Shown here: in pieces, positions 7,770 to 15,832 of the stretch
How the letters are laid out: the number at the start of each line of letters is the position of its first letter
Numbering within the stretch: position 1 is the first letter of the stretch
NCBI GenBank assembly: GCA_934132805.1
Contig: CAKPAB010000016.1
Span: 1 to 26,971, forward strand
DNA: 26,971 nucleotides
Direction of reading: 5' to 3'
Source of the DNA: an uncultured Clostridia bacterium
GTDB taxonomy: Bacteria > Bacillota > Clostridia > TANB77 > CAG-508
Made by a program: the position numbers and the translations under genes
The notes under the pieces: generated by a model
Database searches by the model: none
What the model saw: the letters and a program-made list of their open reading frames with translations, nothing else
Told to the model about the DNA's origin: nothing

Positions 7770-7795
7770 TTTTCATATCATTCCTTTCCAGAAAT

Positions 7796-7824
7796 ACTAT
7801 ATAATAAAAAATTATAAAAAACAA
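7796..7824 (-). promoter_or_regulatory. Candidate promoter for yhaO-yhaN
   Basis: TTGTTT (7819-7824), 17 bases, TATAGT (7796-7801) on the minus strand, about 30 bases before the start codon. An alternative TATAAT at 7811-7816 has no equally spaced -35. Confidence 0.4.
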
Positions 7825-7864
7825 GCGAACAAAACAAATTTTCTTATTATTTTGTTATTCTATA

Positions 7865-7900
7865 GTTACAGTTCACAGTCCATAAAATTATTGTTTGTGT
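7865..7900 (+). repeat. 36-bp dispersed intergenic repeat, copy 1
   Basis: These 36 bases, beginning GTTACAGTTCACAGTCCATA, are identical to 22852-22887. The gap also holds a terminator on its right. A diverged version lies at 12008-12060. It is non-coding and sits between the end of one operon and the promoter of the next. Confidence 0.85.
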
Positions 7901-7983
7901 TGCACACCTTCCCCTTGGGTAATTATATATATTTTAGATTTCATCCTGTTCATTGCATTCAAAAAGAAAATCTCTATATCCAC

Positions 7984-8017
7984 AAAAAAACAAGTCAAGA
8001 TTTCTCTCGCTTGTTTT
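7984..8017 (-). terminator. Terminator of the coupling-ATPase operon
   Basis: On the minus strand AAAACAAG pairs with CTTGTTTT, with inner AGA/TCT pairing, and a run of seven T follows. It begins at the stop codon of the last gene. Confidence 0.75.
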
Positions 8018-9542
8018 ATTCTTCATCATCTAAAGGTCCAAATAATTCATCAAATTTGGCTTCTAATTCCTTTTGTAAATCATAAGTATCTTCATTATCA
8101 TCATATTGAGGAAGAATTGAAGACATTTCTTCTTTATCTTCAACGTTCTCCTCTAATTGTGGAGAAACTTTTTTAGGCTCTTCTATTTTTTCATCATCTT
8201 CAAACAAATCATCCAAAGATTCTATTTTTAAATTCTCAACAGCCTTTTCACTGTCTTCCTCTTTGTATGGATTATATGGATTATACTTTCTCCATGTTCC
8301 TCTATCTATTTCTCCAATATCATTATGGCTAATTTCACATCTAGCCATTTCCTTAGCCATAGGATGTTTAAAATAATAATATTTATTTGCTTTAACTGGT
8401 TTCAAACCTTTTTCAAAAATTATACATAAATCATTGTCCAATCTTCTTAATTCGTCTGGTGTCATAAGTGCTCTGGCCATAATTTGGTCTGATAAACTTT
8501 TTCCAGTTCTATGATTTTGTTTATCCTTATTTATTGATATACTGTCTCTATCTATTGTTTTTTCACCTAACTGTTTTGAAAAATATTCAACAGTTTTAAA
8601 TGAGTTACTTCCCAAAAATACATGTGTATCACAGTTACCCATTATTGTTTCATATGATTTTTCATATACTGCCTCTAATTGGTCAATGTTTTGTAAAATA
8701 ACACTAAATGATATTCCTCTACTTCTTGATGTTGATATTTTTTTGTCAAAGTCTGGTATTTTTCCTATATTTGCAAACTCGTCTAATATAAAATATGTTC
8801 TTTCTTTAAGTTTTCCTCCATTTTTATCTGCATAGTCATATAATTGTTGTATCATTTGTGAGAAAAATATTGTTAGTAAAAAGTCATATGCTGTATGTGT
8901 ATCTGATGATATTACATATACTGCTGTCTTTTTATTTCCTATTTCTTCAAAGTCTATTGTGTCTGTTGATGTTAGTTCTGCAATTTCTTTTGAATCAAAT
9001 TTACCTAGTTTTGATTGCAATGAACTTAGTATTGACCCATATGTTTTTTCTGGCGCTATTTCTATTGATTTATAATACATCCTTGCTGGATGGTCATATG
9101 GTAATGCTCCAATTAAATCTGAAAGTAAGTTGCTTCCTCCATTTTTATTTGCTGCTCTTACTAATTCTGCACAGCTTGCTAAGTTTTGTTCTTCTTCTGG
9201 TCTTGTTGCAATTAAATAATAAATTAATGCTTTTAATAACATTTCTGCCATGTCATCCCAATATGGGTCTGACCCACTTTCTGTTTTTTGACCTTTTACT
9301 ATTGTGTTTGCAATAACATCAACATCTAGTTCAGATGATATATGCATTAATGGATTATATCCGTCACTAAATTGTGGTCTTACTAAGTTTAATACTTTTA
9401 TTTCATATCCTTGTTCTTTTAAGTATCCAGCAGTTCTGTCATATAACTCACCTTTTGGGTCTGTAAACACATATGACCCTAAGCATTGATGTGCATTGGG
9501 TATTGAGTATGATGCAGATTTACCAGATCCTGATCCGTCCAA
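8016..9542 (-). CDS. VirD4/TraG-type coupling ATPase, C-terminal part of a frameshifted gene
   Basis: Main part of a type IV coupling protein, the hexameric ATPase that brings DNA or protein substrates to a conjugation channel. From the break it reads GSGSGKSASYSIPN (the rest of Walker A), FTDPKGELY, the Walker B region FILDEFANIGKIPDF, ILQNIDQLEAVYEKSYETI and HVFLGSNS, all VirD4/TraG hallmarks. The last 90 residues are very acidic, like tails of coupling proteins in integrative elements. The apparent ATG is an artefact: it has no Shine-Dalgarno and lies inside the upstream frame. Removing one base (a C in GGACGGATC, about 9537) joins it to the N-terminal part and restores GGSGSGKS, giving about 662 residues. 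No relaxase, VirB4 or other channel gene is in the window. It is either a recent pseudogene or a sequence error. Confidence 0.85.
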   Translation of the reverse strand: MDGSGSGKSASYSIPNAHQCLGSYVFTDPKGELYDRTAGYLKEQGYEIKVLNLVRPQFSDGYNPLMHISSELDVDVIANTIVKGQKTESGSDPYWDDMAEMLLKALIYYLIATRPEEEQNLASCAELVRAANKNGGSNLLSDLIGALPYDHPARMYYKSIEIAPEKTYGSILSSLQSKLGKFDSKEIAELTSTDTIDFEEIGNKKTAVYVISSDTHTAYDFLLTIFFSQMIQQLYDYADKNGGKLKERTYFILDEFANIGKIPDFDKKISTSRSRGISFSVILQNIDQLEAVYEKSYETIMGNCDTHVFLGSNSFKTVEYFSKQLGEKTIDRDSISINKDKQNHRTGKSLSDQIMARALMTPDELRRLDNDLCIIFEKGLKPVKANKYYYFKHPMAKEMARCEISHNDIGEIDRGTWRKYNPYNPYKEEDSEKAVENLKIESLDDLFEDDEKIEEPKKVSPQLEENVEDKEEMSSILPQYDDNEDTYDLQKELEAKFDELFGPLDDEE

Positions 9543-10005
9543 CTACCAAAACGTTGACATTTCCTCTTTTGTCAAGTGGTAAATAGTTATTTTCTGCAAG
9601 AATAATACCTTTATTTTTACTTAGTATTTGATATTGTTCTCCTCTTTGACTCCAATCACTTGAGCCATGTTCTATATCTGTATATCTATTTTTTGGTGCT
9701 GATTTTGCAAATCCTATAAAAAATATTACTACATAAAATAATGTAAATCCTAATAACAATGTTATAAAATTGTGTGTAGCTCCTTGCACAAATATTCCTG
9801 CTAATGTTTCAAATGGATGTGTTATATTTGTTGGTAATTGCTCCATAAATACGCTCATTGATATTTTTCCAGCACTAGTTGTTGCTTGAAATACACTATA
9901 TGAAAAAGGCGCAACTAATACTATGACTAAGAATAGCCATAGTATTGCACTAATTATAAAACTTTTTTTATTTTTCTTTATTGCTCCTTCTATTTTGTAA
10001 TTCAT
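9520..10005 (-). CDS. VirD4/TraG-type coupling ATPase, N-terminal membrane part of the frameshifted gene
   Basis: N-terminal 161 residues of the same coupling protein. Two transmembrane segments lie at about residues 15-37 and 78-100, with an extracytoplasmic loop between them. A cytoplasmic GSSDWS motif follows, matching the GSARWA-type motif that precedes the ATPase core in TraG proteins, then LPLDKRGNVNVLVVG leading into Walker A. The frame then runs into RIRIW and a stop because of one extra base; the correct continuation starts in the overlapping frame. The start is supported by TAGGTG upstream of ATG. It is the third gene of an operon after two small unrecognised genes. Confidence 0.85.
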   Translation of the reverse strand: MNYKIEGAIKKNKKSFIISAILWLFLVIVLVAPFSYSVFQATTSAGKISMSVFMEQLPTNITHPFETLAGIFVQGATHNFITLLLGFTLFYVVIFFIGFAKSAPKNRYTDIEHGSSDWSQRGEQYQILSKNKGIILAENNYLPLDKRGNVNVLVVGRIRIW

Positions 10006-10032
10006 AAAATCACCTACTATTCTTTAGTATTT

Positions 10033-10356
10033 CTATCTTTCCTCTTGTTCTAATTCTCTTCGTTGTTCTGAAATTATAGCTTTTTGTAACTCTCTACGTT
10101 CTTTACTTATATCTGCTTTCATTATATTTCCATCTGCTAATTGTCTTTTTCCTTCTGAATTTACTAAATTGTTTTCTGTTTTTGTATCTATTACAGGTAT
10201 TTGGTCTCTAACTATTAAAAGTTCTCCACTTGCTCTAACTTCTGTAGCATCTCCACTTTTTTGATCCTTATTTAATGTATTAGTAATTGGTTTGATCGAC
10301 ATAACTGTAATATCAGTTTTAGCCCCCTCAAAATTTCTTCTCGGACTTATATTCAT
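10033..10356 (-). CDS. Unknown small protein with a charged C-terminal helix
   Basis: Unrecognised 107-residue soluble protein. The first 70 residues are polar, perhaps with beta structure (ASGELLIVRDQIPVIDTK). The last 30 (KERRELQKAIISEQRRELEQ) look like a single charged helix or coiled coil with a repeated RREL. It has no signal peptide or membrane segment. The start is firm: GGGAGG seven bases before ATG. It lies between an unknown gene and the coupling ATPase, all on one transcript. Because it always sees the same promoter as the ATPase, it may be an adaptor or substrate of it, but that is inference from position only. Confidence 0.65.
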   Translation of the reverse strand: MNISPRRNFEGAKTDITVMSIKPITNTLNKDQKSGDATEVRASGELLIVRDQIPVIDTKTENNLVNSEGKRQLADGNIMKADISKERRELQKAIISEQRRELEQEER

Positions 10357-10369
10357 TTAACTTCCTCCC

Positions 10370-10891
10370 TTAATTTTCTTTTTTGTCCCTGATTTCAAAG
10401 GCAAAATAAGATTTATATGGTTTTAATTTACATTTACCTCTAACTTCATTTGTTTTTTCATCAAAATAAAGTGTAGGTTTTACTTCTTCTGTAGTCTCTG
10501 GGTCTATTATACAAATAGGCCTTTTTAAGTTTGGTGTGTATTTAAAATCTTTTACTTCTTTTTCTTCTTCTGAATATATACTATCACATTTTAGTGGCAT
10601 AGGTTTTTTGCTTATTGATATTTTGTCATCTGCCATTATTGCAGTATTTACAACTACTCTATCTTTAGCAAAAGACAATATTAATAACTCGTCTTCATAT
10701 GTAGGAAAATCTACATAAAAAGTCTTCCTTTTCATGTTTCCTCTTAGCTCTTCAGTATAATCTAGTCTATCTACAGTATATTTTGGATAGTCTTTTAAAT
10801 ATTCTTTTGGAGTTTTATTTATTTGATATATAACAGTATTTACTCCTTCTGGGTCAGTTATACTAAAATGCTTTCCTTGCCATGTTTCCAT
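10370..10891 (-). CDS. Unknown soluble protein, first gene of the coupling-ATPase operon
   Basis: Unrecognised 173-residue protein without signal peptide or membrane helix. It is rich in beta-type segments (RKTFYVDFPTYEDELLILSF, RVVVNTAIM) and proline and acidic stretches, with no cysteine-based or catalytic motif that I know. The start at METWQGK is preferred because GAGGTG lies six bases upstream; a longer frame to 10921 lacks a Shine-Dalgarno. It is followed 13 bases later by the second small gene and then the coupling ATPase. The operon has a perfect sigma-A consensus promoter about 50 bases upstream, which suggests strong constitutive transcription or a tightly repressed unit. Confidence 0.65.
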   Translation of the reverse strand: METWQGKHFSITDPEGVNTVIYQINKTPKEYLKDYPKYTVDRLDYTEELRGNMKRKTFYVDFPTYEDELLILSFAKDRVVVNTAIMADDKISISKKPMPLKCDSIYSEEEKEVKDFKYTPNLKRPICIIDPETTEEVKPTLYFDEKTNEVRGKCKLKPYKSYFAFEIRDKKEN

Positions 10892-10946
10892 ATTTACACC
10901 TCTTTCTATGTTACAATCCATAGTTTATCTTATGTCACTAACTACA

Positions 10947-10975
10947 ATTATAGCTGATTTCTATAGATTTGTCAA
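10947..10975 (-). promoter_or_regulatory. Perfect consensus sigma-A promoter of the coupling-ATPase operon
   Basis: On the minus strand TTGACA (10970-10975) and TATAAT (10947-10952) are separated by exactly 17 bases. Both hexamers match consensus at every base. Transcription would start near 10940, about 50 bases before the first gene. Confidence 0.8.
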
Positions 10976-11044
10976 TGGTTTTGCTTGAATTATGTGAACT
11001 TTAGCTTTCTATTAACTAAAATTTAATGTCTGCTATCTTTTTAT

Positions 11045-11911
11045 TTATTCACTTCTTGGATTAAATGTTGACATTTCTTTTAACTTTTCAAACATTTCTT
11101 GTTCGTCAAGTTCCAATTTTTTAGGTACCATTATTTTAACTTCTGCAACTAAGTCTCCTCTGCCACCTTTTCCATCTTTATAACCTTTACTTGGTATTTT
11201 TATTTTTTCCCCACTTTGTATTCCTTGTGGTATATAGACCTTTGTTTCGCCATCAATTGTCTTGATATCTACTCTTGTTCCCAATGCTGCTTCCCATGGT
11301 GAAAGTTTTAAATCTGTACATAAATCACTTCCATATAGTTTAAATATTTTATCATCTTCTATATTTATTTTTATAAACAAATCGCCATTTTTCCCACCAT
11401 TTTTTCCTTCTTTGCCTTGTCCTATAAGTCTTATTTTTTCTCCGTTACGTATTCCTTCTGGTATTTTTACGTCAAATGTTTTCATTTTTCCTTCTACAGT
11501 TCGTAATGATATCTTTTTTTCCACTCCATAAAATGCATCTTTTAAACTAACTCTTATTTCTGTGTCTATGTTTTCACCTTTTATAGGATATTTTTTGTTT
11601 GATGTTTTTTCATCTTCTCTTTCTACTTCTCCTAAGAACATACTAAATATACTTTTTCCTTTGAAATTTTGATAGTTTTTTGCGTTGTTTTTTGAGTTCC
11701 ATATTCTGTCGTATTTTCTTTTTGATGCTGGTGATGATAGTGTCTTGTATGCCTCGTTTATGTCTTTTATTTTTTCTTCTGCTAAGGTGTCTCCTACATT
11801 TACGTCTGGATGGTTTTTCTTTACGGCTGCTCTATATGCTGTTTTTATTTCTTCTATTGATACTCTACTTGTTTCTAGCTCAAGTACTTTATAATAATCT
11901 TTATATTTCAT
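11045..11911 (-). CDS. DnaJ/CbpA-like cochaperone without zinc finger
   Basis: J-domain protein that would stimulate the ATPase of a DnaK partner and bind unfolded clients. The J domain is at residues 1-70 with HPD at 34-36. A short linker follows, then two beta-barrel client-binding domains: FDVKIPEGIRNGEKIRLIGQG, GDLFIKI and the second repeat WEAALGTRVDIKTIDG with VYIPQGIQSGEKIKI. There is no cysteine-rich zinc domain, so this is a type II (CbpA-like) protein of 288 residues, not the housekeeping DnaJ. GGGAGG precedes the ATG. It is a single-gene unit between its own promoter and the upstream ddl terminator, with no dnaK or grpE near. Confidence 0.9.
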   Translation of the reverse strand: MKYKDYYKVLELETSRVSIEEIKTAYRAAVKKNHPDVNVGDTLAEEKIKDINEAYKTLSSPASKRKYDRIWNSKNNAKNYQNFKGKSIFSMFLGEVEREDEKTSNKKYPIKGENIDTEIRVSLKDAFYGVEKKISLRTVEGKMKTFDVKIPEGIRNGEKIRLIGQGKEGKNGGKNGDLFIKINIEDDKIFKLYGSDLCTDLKLSPWEAALGTRVDIKTIDGETKVYIPQGIQSGEKIKIPSKGYKDGKGGRGDLVAEVKIMVPKKLELDEQEMFEKLKEMSTFNPRSE

Positions 11912-11941
11912 TTAACATCCTCCCAAAATTTAGGTAGGTCT

Positions 11942-11950
11942 ATTATATCA
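11942..11950 (-). promoter_or_regulatory. Extended -10 promoter of the dnaJ-like gene
   Basis: TGATATAAT on the minus strand is an extended -10 element (TGN then TATAAT) with no good -35. It stands about 30 bases before the gene and just beyond the ddl terminator hairpin. Confidence 0.45.
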
Positions 11951-11957
11951 CAAATAT

Positions 11958-11990
11958 AAAAAAAAGCCATAGATTTTATGGACTTTTTTT
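11958..11990 (-). terminator. Terminator of the murF-ddl operon
   Basis: On the minus strand an A-run and GTCCATA pair with TATGGC followed by eight T. It stands about 70 bases after the ddl stop. Confidence 0.7.
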
Positions 11991-12007
11991 ATAAATTATT
12001 ATATTGA

Positions 12008-12060
12008 ATTACACTTCACACCATAAACCAAATATTTTGAATAAGTTATGAACTGTAACT
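12008..12060. repeat. Diverged, inverted-repeat member of the dispersed repeat family
   Basis: The left end (ATTACACTTCACACCATAAA) aligns with the 36-bp repeat at 7865 and 22852. The right end, read on the minus strand, is AGTTACAGTTC, the same terminus in opposite orientation. TTACACTTCA and TGAACTGTAA can pair at 9 of 10 positions. The right end touches the ddl stop codon. Confidence 0.6.
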
Positions 12061-13096
12061 AACATTTAAAGGCTAATTCAATAACTTCATCAAGTAATTT
12101 AGAATACTCTATTCCCTCATGTTCAAAAAGTTTTGGATACATACTAATATTAGTAAAACCAGGCAAAGTATTTATCTCATTAATATACACTTTACCAGAT
12201 TCATTTTCTATAAAGAAATCTACTCTAGACAATCCTTTTCCATCTATAGCCTTAAAAGCCTTTACAGCAAGTTTTCTAATTTCATCAGACTTCTCTTTTG
12301 AAATTTCAGCAGGTATTAAAGTTTTTGATTCTTGATTTTTATATTTAGCATCATAACTATAAAATTCATCAGCAGCTTTAATTTCACCCACACATGAACT
12401 TTGTACCTCTTCATTTCCTAAAACTGCACACTCTACTTCTCTACCACCAATTCCTTCTTCTATCAAGATTTTTCTATCAAATTTTGCAGCTTCAATAATT
12501 GCATCTCTCAGTTCTTCCTCATTTTCCGCTTTGCTAATTCCTACACTTGACCCAGAATTTGATGGCTTTATAAACATTGGAAATTTTAATTTTTCTGTTG
12601 TTATTTTTACGATTTGGTTAATTTCCATTATTTCTTCGCCAAAATCATCATCTATATAAACATATTTATCATTAAATTTTCTTATATAAATATATTTCGT
12701 TTGATTTATTCCTGCTTTGTCAAATATGATTTTAGTATAGACTTTATCCATTCCCACACTTGAAGCTAAAACTCCACATCCAACATATGGAACTTTTAAT
12801 AATTCAAATAGTCCTTGTATTGTTCCGTCTTCCCCATATAAGCCATGTAGCACTGGAAATACAACATCCATTTGTTTTATATATTCAAATACATTTTTTA
12901 TTTGTTCTTTTTCTTGTATTTGTATTTGACCTTCTTTTGGCATTGGCACTTTAAACCAATTTCCTTTTTCATCAATAAATGTTGGAAATATTTCGTATTT
13001 TTCTTTGTTTAAGTTTTTTATTACTGATGCCCCTGATACACAAGATACTTTGTTTTCTGTAGACATTCCACCAAATATAACTCCTAATTTTTTCAT
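12059..13096 (-). CDS. ddl: D-alanine--D-alanine ligase
   Basis: Makes D-Ala-D-Ala for the peptidoglycan stem peptide in the cytoplasm. The 345-residue ATP-grasp protein has an N-terminal GMSTENKVSCVSG (family consensus G-S-EHxVS, so the usual His is Asn here) and LHGLYGEDGTIQG. The ATP-binding region is KPSNSGSSVG (187-196). FYSYDAKY (245-252) has the tyrosine-containing omega loop of D-Ala-D-Ala enzymes, and INEINTLPGFT carries the metal ligands. The tyrosine loop argues for D-Ala-D-Ala rather than the D-Ala-D-Lac product of VanA-type enzymes. The start follows AAAGGAGAG. It lies 20 bases after murF, whose enzyme uses its product directly. Confidence 0.96.
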   Translation of the reverse strand: MKKLGVIFGGMSTENKVSCVSGASVIKNLNKEKYEIFPTFIDEKGNWFKVPMPKEGQIQIQEKEQIKNVFEYIKQMDVVFPVLHGLYGEDGTIQGLFELLKVPYVGCGVLASSVGMDKVYTKIIFDKAGINQTKYIYIRKFNDKYVYIDDDFGEEIMEINQIVKITTEKLKFPMFIKPSNSGSSVGISKAENEEELRDAIIEAAKFDRKILIEEGIGGREVECAVLGNEEVQSSCVGEIKAADEFYSYDAKYKNQESKTLIPAEISKEKSDEIRKLAVKAFKAIDGKGLSRVDFFIENESGKVYINEINTLPGFTNISMYPKLFEHEGIEYSKLLDEVIELAFKC

Positions 13097-13116
13097 GATT
13101 AATCTCTCCTTTAATG

Positions 13117-14508
13117 TTACTTCATTAAATTTTCTACAATGTTAAAGAATTTCATTCCATTAGATGCTTTAAACAATATGCAGTCACCACTTTGCCAATT
13201 TTCTCTAATATGATTTTCAAGTTCTTCTTTATCTTCAAAATAATAAACATTTTCTGCTAGCATTCCTTGTTTTTTAGCTGATTCAACTATATATTTTGAA
13301 TTTTCTCCTGAACAAAGAAGTACATCTATTTTATTTTTTACTACTTCTTCCCCAACTTTTTCATGAAGTTCTTTTGAAAAGTCTCCCAATTCAAACATAT
13401 CTCCTAAAACTGCAATTTTTCTTTTTGCATTTAGTCCACTTAAATATTTTAAAGATGCCTGCATTGACTCAAAGCTTGCATTATAACTATCATTTATAAT
13501 TGTGACTCCATTTTTTAGTTCTGTTATATCCATTCTTTTTTTAGTCAATTCAAAAGTTTCAATTCCTTTTTTTATTTGTTCTTCACTTAGCCCTAATAAT
13601 TTTCCAACTGTTGCTGCACACAATGCATTATATACAAAGTGTATTCCTCCAACTGGTACTTTTACTTTGAATTTATTTCCATCCATATTACAAGTAAATT
13701 GACTTTCATTTTCATTTAGAGTAATATCTTCTGCTGTTATATCTGATTCGTTTTCAATTCCATATGTATGTATTTCTATGTCTGCATTATCTTTGTTTTC
13801 TAAATAATATTTATGTAGCATGTCATTATCATTATTTATAACAAGTATTTTTTTGTCCATTCCTTCTAATATTTCTAATTTGGCCTTTAATATGTTTTCT
13901 CTTGAGCCTAAATTTCCAATATGTGATGTTCCTACATTTGTTATAACTGATATTGTTGGTTTTGCTATTTTGGTTAGATAACTAATTTCGCCAAAGTGAT
14001 TCATTCCCATTTCTAATACTGCTGTTTCTTCATCTTTTAGTCTAAATATTGTAAATGGCAAACCTATTTGATTATTGTTATTTCCTTGTGTTTTTAGTGT
14101 TTTGTATTTTTGTGATACAACATTTGCTATTATATCTTTTGTACTTGTTTTTCCTACACTTCCTGTTATTCCTATAACTGGAAAATTACTTCCATATATC
14201 ATTCTTTTATATGCTGCAATATCTCCTATTGCTTGTATTGTGTCTTTTACTTCTATTATATTTTTGTTTTTCCATTTTTCAATGTCATCTTTTGTGAATT
14301 CTGTTTCTTGTACTATTACTGTGTTTGCTCCTGCTTCAAATGCCTTCTCCCATAGTGTGTTTCCATCAAAGTTTTCTCCTTTTATGCCCACATATGTGTC
14401 TCCACTTTTTATTATTCTTGTGTCTTTGCAAAATTTTCCTGTTTCTAAATTCTCTGTTCCATTTATTAACGTTCCTTTTGTAGCTTCTAGTATTTCTCGT
14501 ATATTCAT
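13117..14508 (-). CDS. murF: UDP-MurNAc-tripeptide--D-alanyl-D-alanine ligase
   Basis: Last cytoplasmic Mur ligase: joins D-Ala-D-Ala to UDP-MurNAc-tripeptide using ATP. The protein is 463 residues from the chosen start. It has the N-terminal UDP-binding domain (DTRIIKSGDTYVGIKGEN), the ATP loop GITGSVGKTST (113-123), NNNNQIGLPFTIF, EMGMNHFGEI and ITNVGTSHIG in the central domain, and NDSYNASFESM and LGDMFELG in the C-terminal domain. The start at MNIREIL is 12 bases behind AAAGGA. A longer frame to 14589 lacks a ribosome site and adds an unrelated leader. It forms a two-gene operon with ddl, under its own promoter at 14642-14670. Confidence 0.96.
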   Translation of the reverse strand: MNIREILEATKGTLINGTENLETGKFCKDTRIIKSGDTYVGIKGENFDGNTLWEKAFEAGANTVIVQETEFTKDDIEKWKNKNIIEVKDTIQAIGDIAAYKRMIYGSNFPVIGITGSVGKTSTKDIIANVVSQKYKTLKTQGNNNNQIGLPFTIFRLKDEETAVLEMGMNHFGEISYLTKIAKPTISVITNVGTSHIGNLGSRENILKAKLEILEGMDKKILVINNDNDMLHKYYLENKDNADIEIHTYGIENESDITAEDITLNENESQFTCNMDGNKFKVKVPVGGIHFVYNALCAATVGKLLGLSEEQIKKGIETFELTKKRMDITELKNGVTIINDSYNASFESMQASLKYLSGLNAKRKIAVLGDMFELGDFSKELHEKVGEEVVKNKIDVLLCSGENSKYIVESAKKQGMLAENVYYFEDKEELENHIRENWQSGDCILFKASNGMKFFNIVENLMK

Positions 14509-14641
14509 CTTTAATATCATTCCTTTCTCAAGGCACAAACTAGGTTGGAAAAAAATTAAATTTTTCAATCTTATCCCTTTGTTTTTCACTTTTAGTAATT
14601 TTGATATTTTTGTTTAAAATTTTATTTGCCTTTCGTAGTAC

Positions 14642-14670
14642 ATTATATGCTTTTTTATTTGTTTTTGCAA
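14642..14670 (-). promoter_or_regulatory. Promoter of murF-ddl
   Basis: TTGCAA (14665-14670), 17 bases, perfect TATAAT (14642-14647) on the minus strand. It leaves a leader of about 125 bases before murF and begins only nine bases after the end of the nuclease-gene remnant. Confidence 0.65.
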
Positions 14671-14678
14671 TTATTTTT

Positions 14679-15225
14679 TTATTTTTCTATTTCTTTTGCA
14701 ATTTTTTCTATTTCTTTTTTATTTACTCCTGTAATCTTTTGAATTACTTCTTCATTAAACTTTTCCTTTATCATGTTCCTTACTATTTCTAATGAGTTTT
14801 CTTTCTTTCCTTCTCTTTTTCCTTCTTTTCTACCTTCTCTCATGCCTTCTTTTCTACCAATGTCAATATACATTTGATTTTCTCTGTCTATCATATCCAA
14901 TACTGCTAACATATTTTCATCATCTCCTTTTAATTTATTAGCTAACCTATAAGCTTCATTATCTCCAATTTTTCTGTTCAAAATTATTAATATAATTCTT
15001 TTTAATAAATCTTTGTCTTCTTCTTTTGTAACTTTCAGTACTCTTTCTACTGCTGATACTATATCATCTGAATTTTTTGTTTTTTCTACTAGCATCATTT
15101 TTGATAAAAAGTCGTTTTCTTCAAGTAATTCTTTTTCTGTAAAGTCATGTAGATCTACTAAATTGTAATTTCCTATTTTTATATTTACTCCTTTTATTTT
15201 TTCCTTTTTCGCTCGTATAGCTCAC
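14679..15225 (-). pseudogene. 3' remnant of an Rpn-family (PD-(D/E)XK) nuclease/transposase-like gene
   Basis: Rpn-family proteins are recombination-promoting nucleases related to transposase-31, usually about 300 residues with an N-terminal PD-(D/E)XK domain. Only the C-terminal part is here. It contains the YNLVDLHDFTEKELLEE segment, a helical region (LLKRIILIILNRKIGDNEAY), the AVLDMIDRENQMYIDIGRKEG stretch and the repeated KEGxREG turns, and ends in a helical KITGVNKKEIEKIAKEIEK. The frame is open from about 15225, upstream of the first ATG at 15098, and the sequence before it is unrelated. The catalytic domain is missing and no start with a Shine-Dalgarno is evident. It is therefore a decayed mobile-type gene marking an accessory insertion upstream of murF. 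Confidence 0.75.
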
Positions 15226-15364
15226 CTTCTTTCTTTTTGTTTTGAAAAATCTTATTATTATTTTTCTTTTGTATTTTTATTAATTGAGATTTGTCCTTGA
15301 TTTTGGACTGTTGAATTAATTTGTTTGAATAAAATTAAAAATTAAGTGTTTCCATAATATCATA

Positions 15365-15410
15365 AAATGCCGAACTTTGCAAGTTTTTTTCATCACAAAA
15401 TTCGACATTT
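15365..15410 (-). terminator. Hairpin downstream of the pilin-like genes
   Basis: A 15-bp stem (two G-U pairs on the minus strand) with a 16-base loop starts 10 bases after the last stop. The T-run behind it on the minus strand is short (TTTT), so it may stabilise RNA rather than terminate. Nothing else is recognisable between the Rpn remnant and this hairpin. Confidence 0.5.
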
Positions 15411-15419
15411 TTCTTAGTC

Positions 15420-15832
15420 TTATTTAATTGTATATTCTCCATTTTCTTCTTGAAGTACAACTTTTGAATTTAAACAAACTAAAGGACGAAAACCAAGCTG
15501 ATTTCCACCATATCCGGCAAAACCCACACTACCACTATAATCTATATATGCAACAATATTATCCCCTTCAGCTGAAGGACTAGCTAACCACATAGCTATT
15601 GCATCTGATTTAGACTCTATTACATACAAACTATCACTTGTTCCTAATATTCCTGGATACCATGTCTTCCAAGTCACATCATTATTTTTCATTACTTTGT
15701 ATCCACAAATATTTACTGCATATGCTTTATATTGTACATTATATTTTTGATTATATGAATTAATAAGCAAAATTATTATTGTAATAACTAAACCACTAAT
15801 GTAATGCCTTTATTATTCTGAATTTTCTCCAT
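15420..15832 (-). pseudogene. Broken prepilin-like gene with a C-type-lectin-like C-terminal domain
   Basis: A good ribosome site (AAAGGAGG) and ATG open MEKIQNNKGITLV, a prepilin-type leader, but the frame stops at once (GTG GTT TAG). Restoring one missing base gives GITLVALVITIIILLI and joins the frame that runs to 15420, for about 137 residues. Directly after the hydrophobic helix the protein jumps to NSYNQKYNVQYKAYAVN. It ends with AMWLASPSAEGDN and LGFRPLVCLNSKV, typical of the end of a C-type-lectin-like or FGE-like surface domain. The middle of such proteins is missing, so there appear to be two lesions: an internal deletion and a one-base frameshift. It follows the related intact gene by 19 bases. 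Confidence 0.7.

Noticed and set aside
8016..10921. Complete conjugative element
   Set aside because: Only a broken coupling ATPase is present; no relaxase, VirB4, integrase or attachment repeats were found around it.
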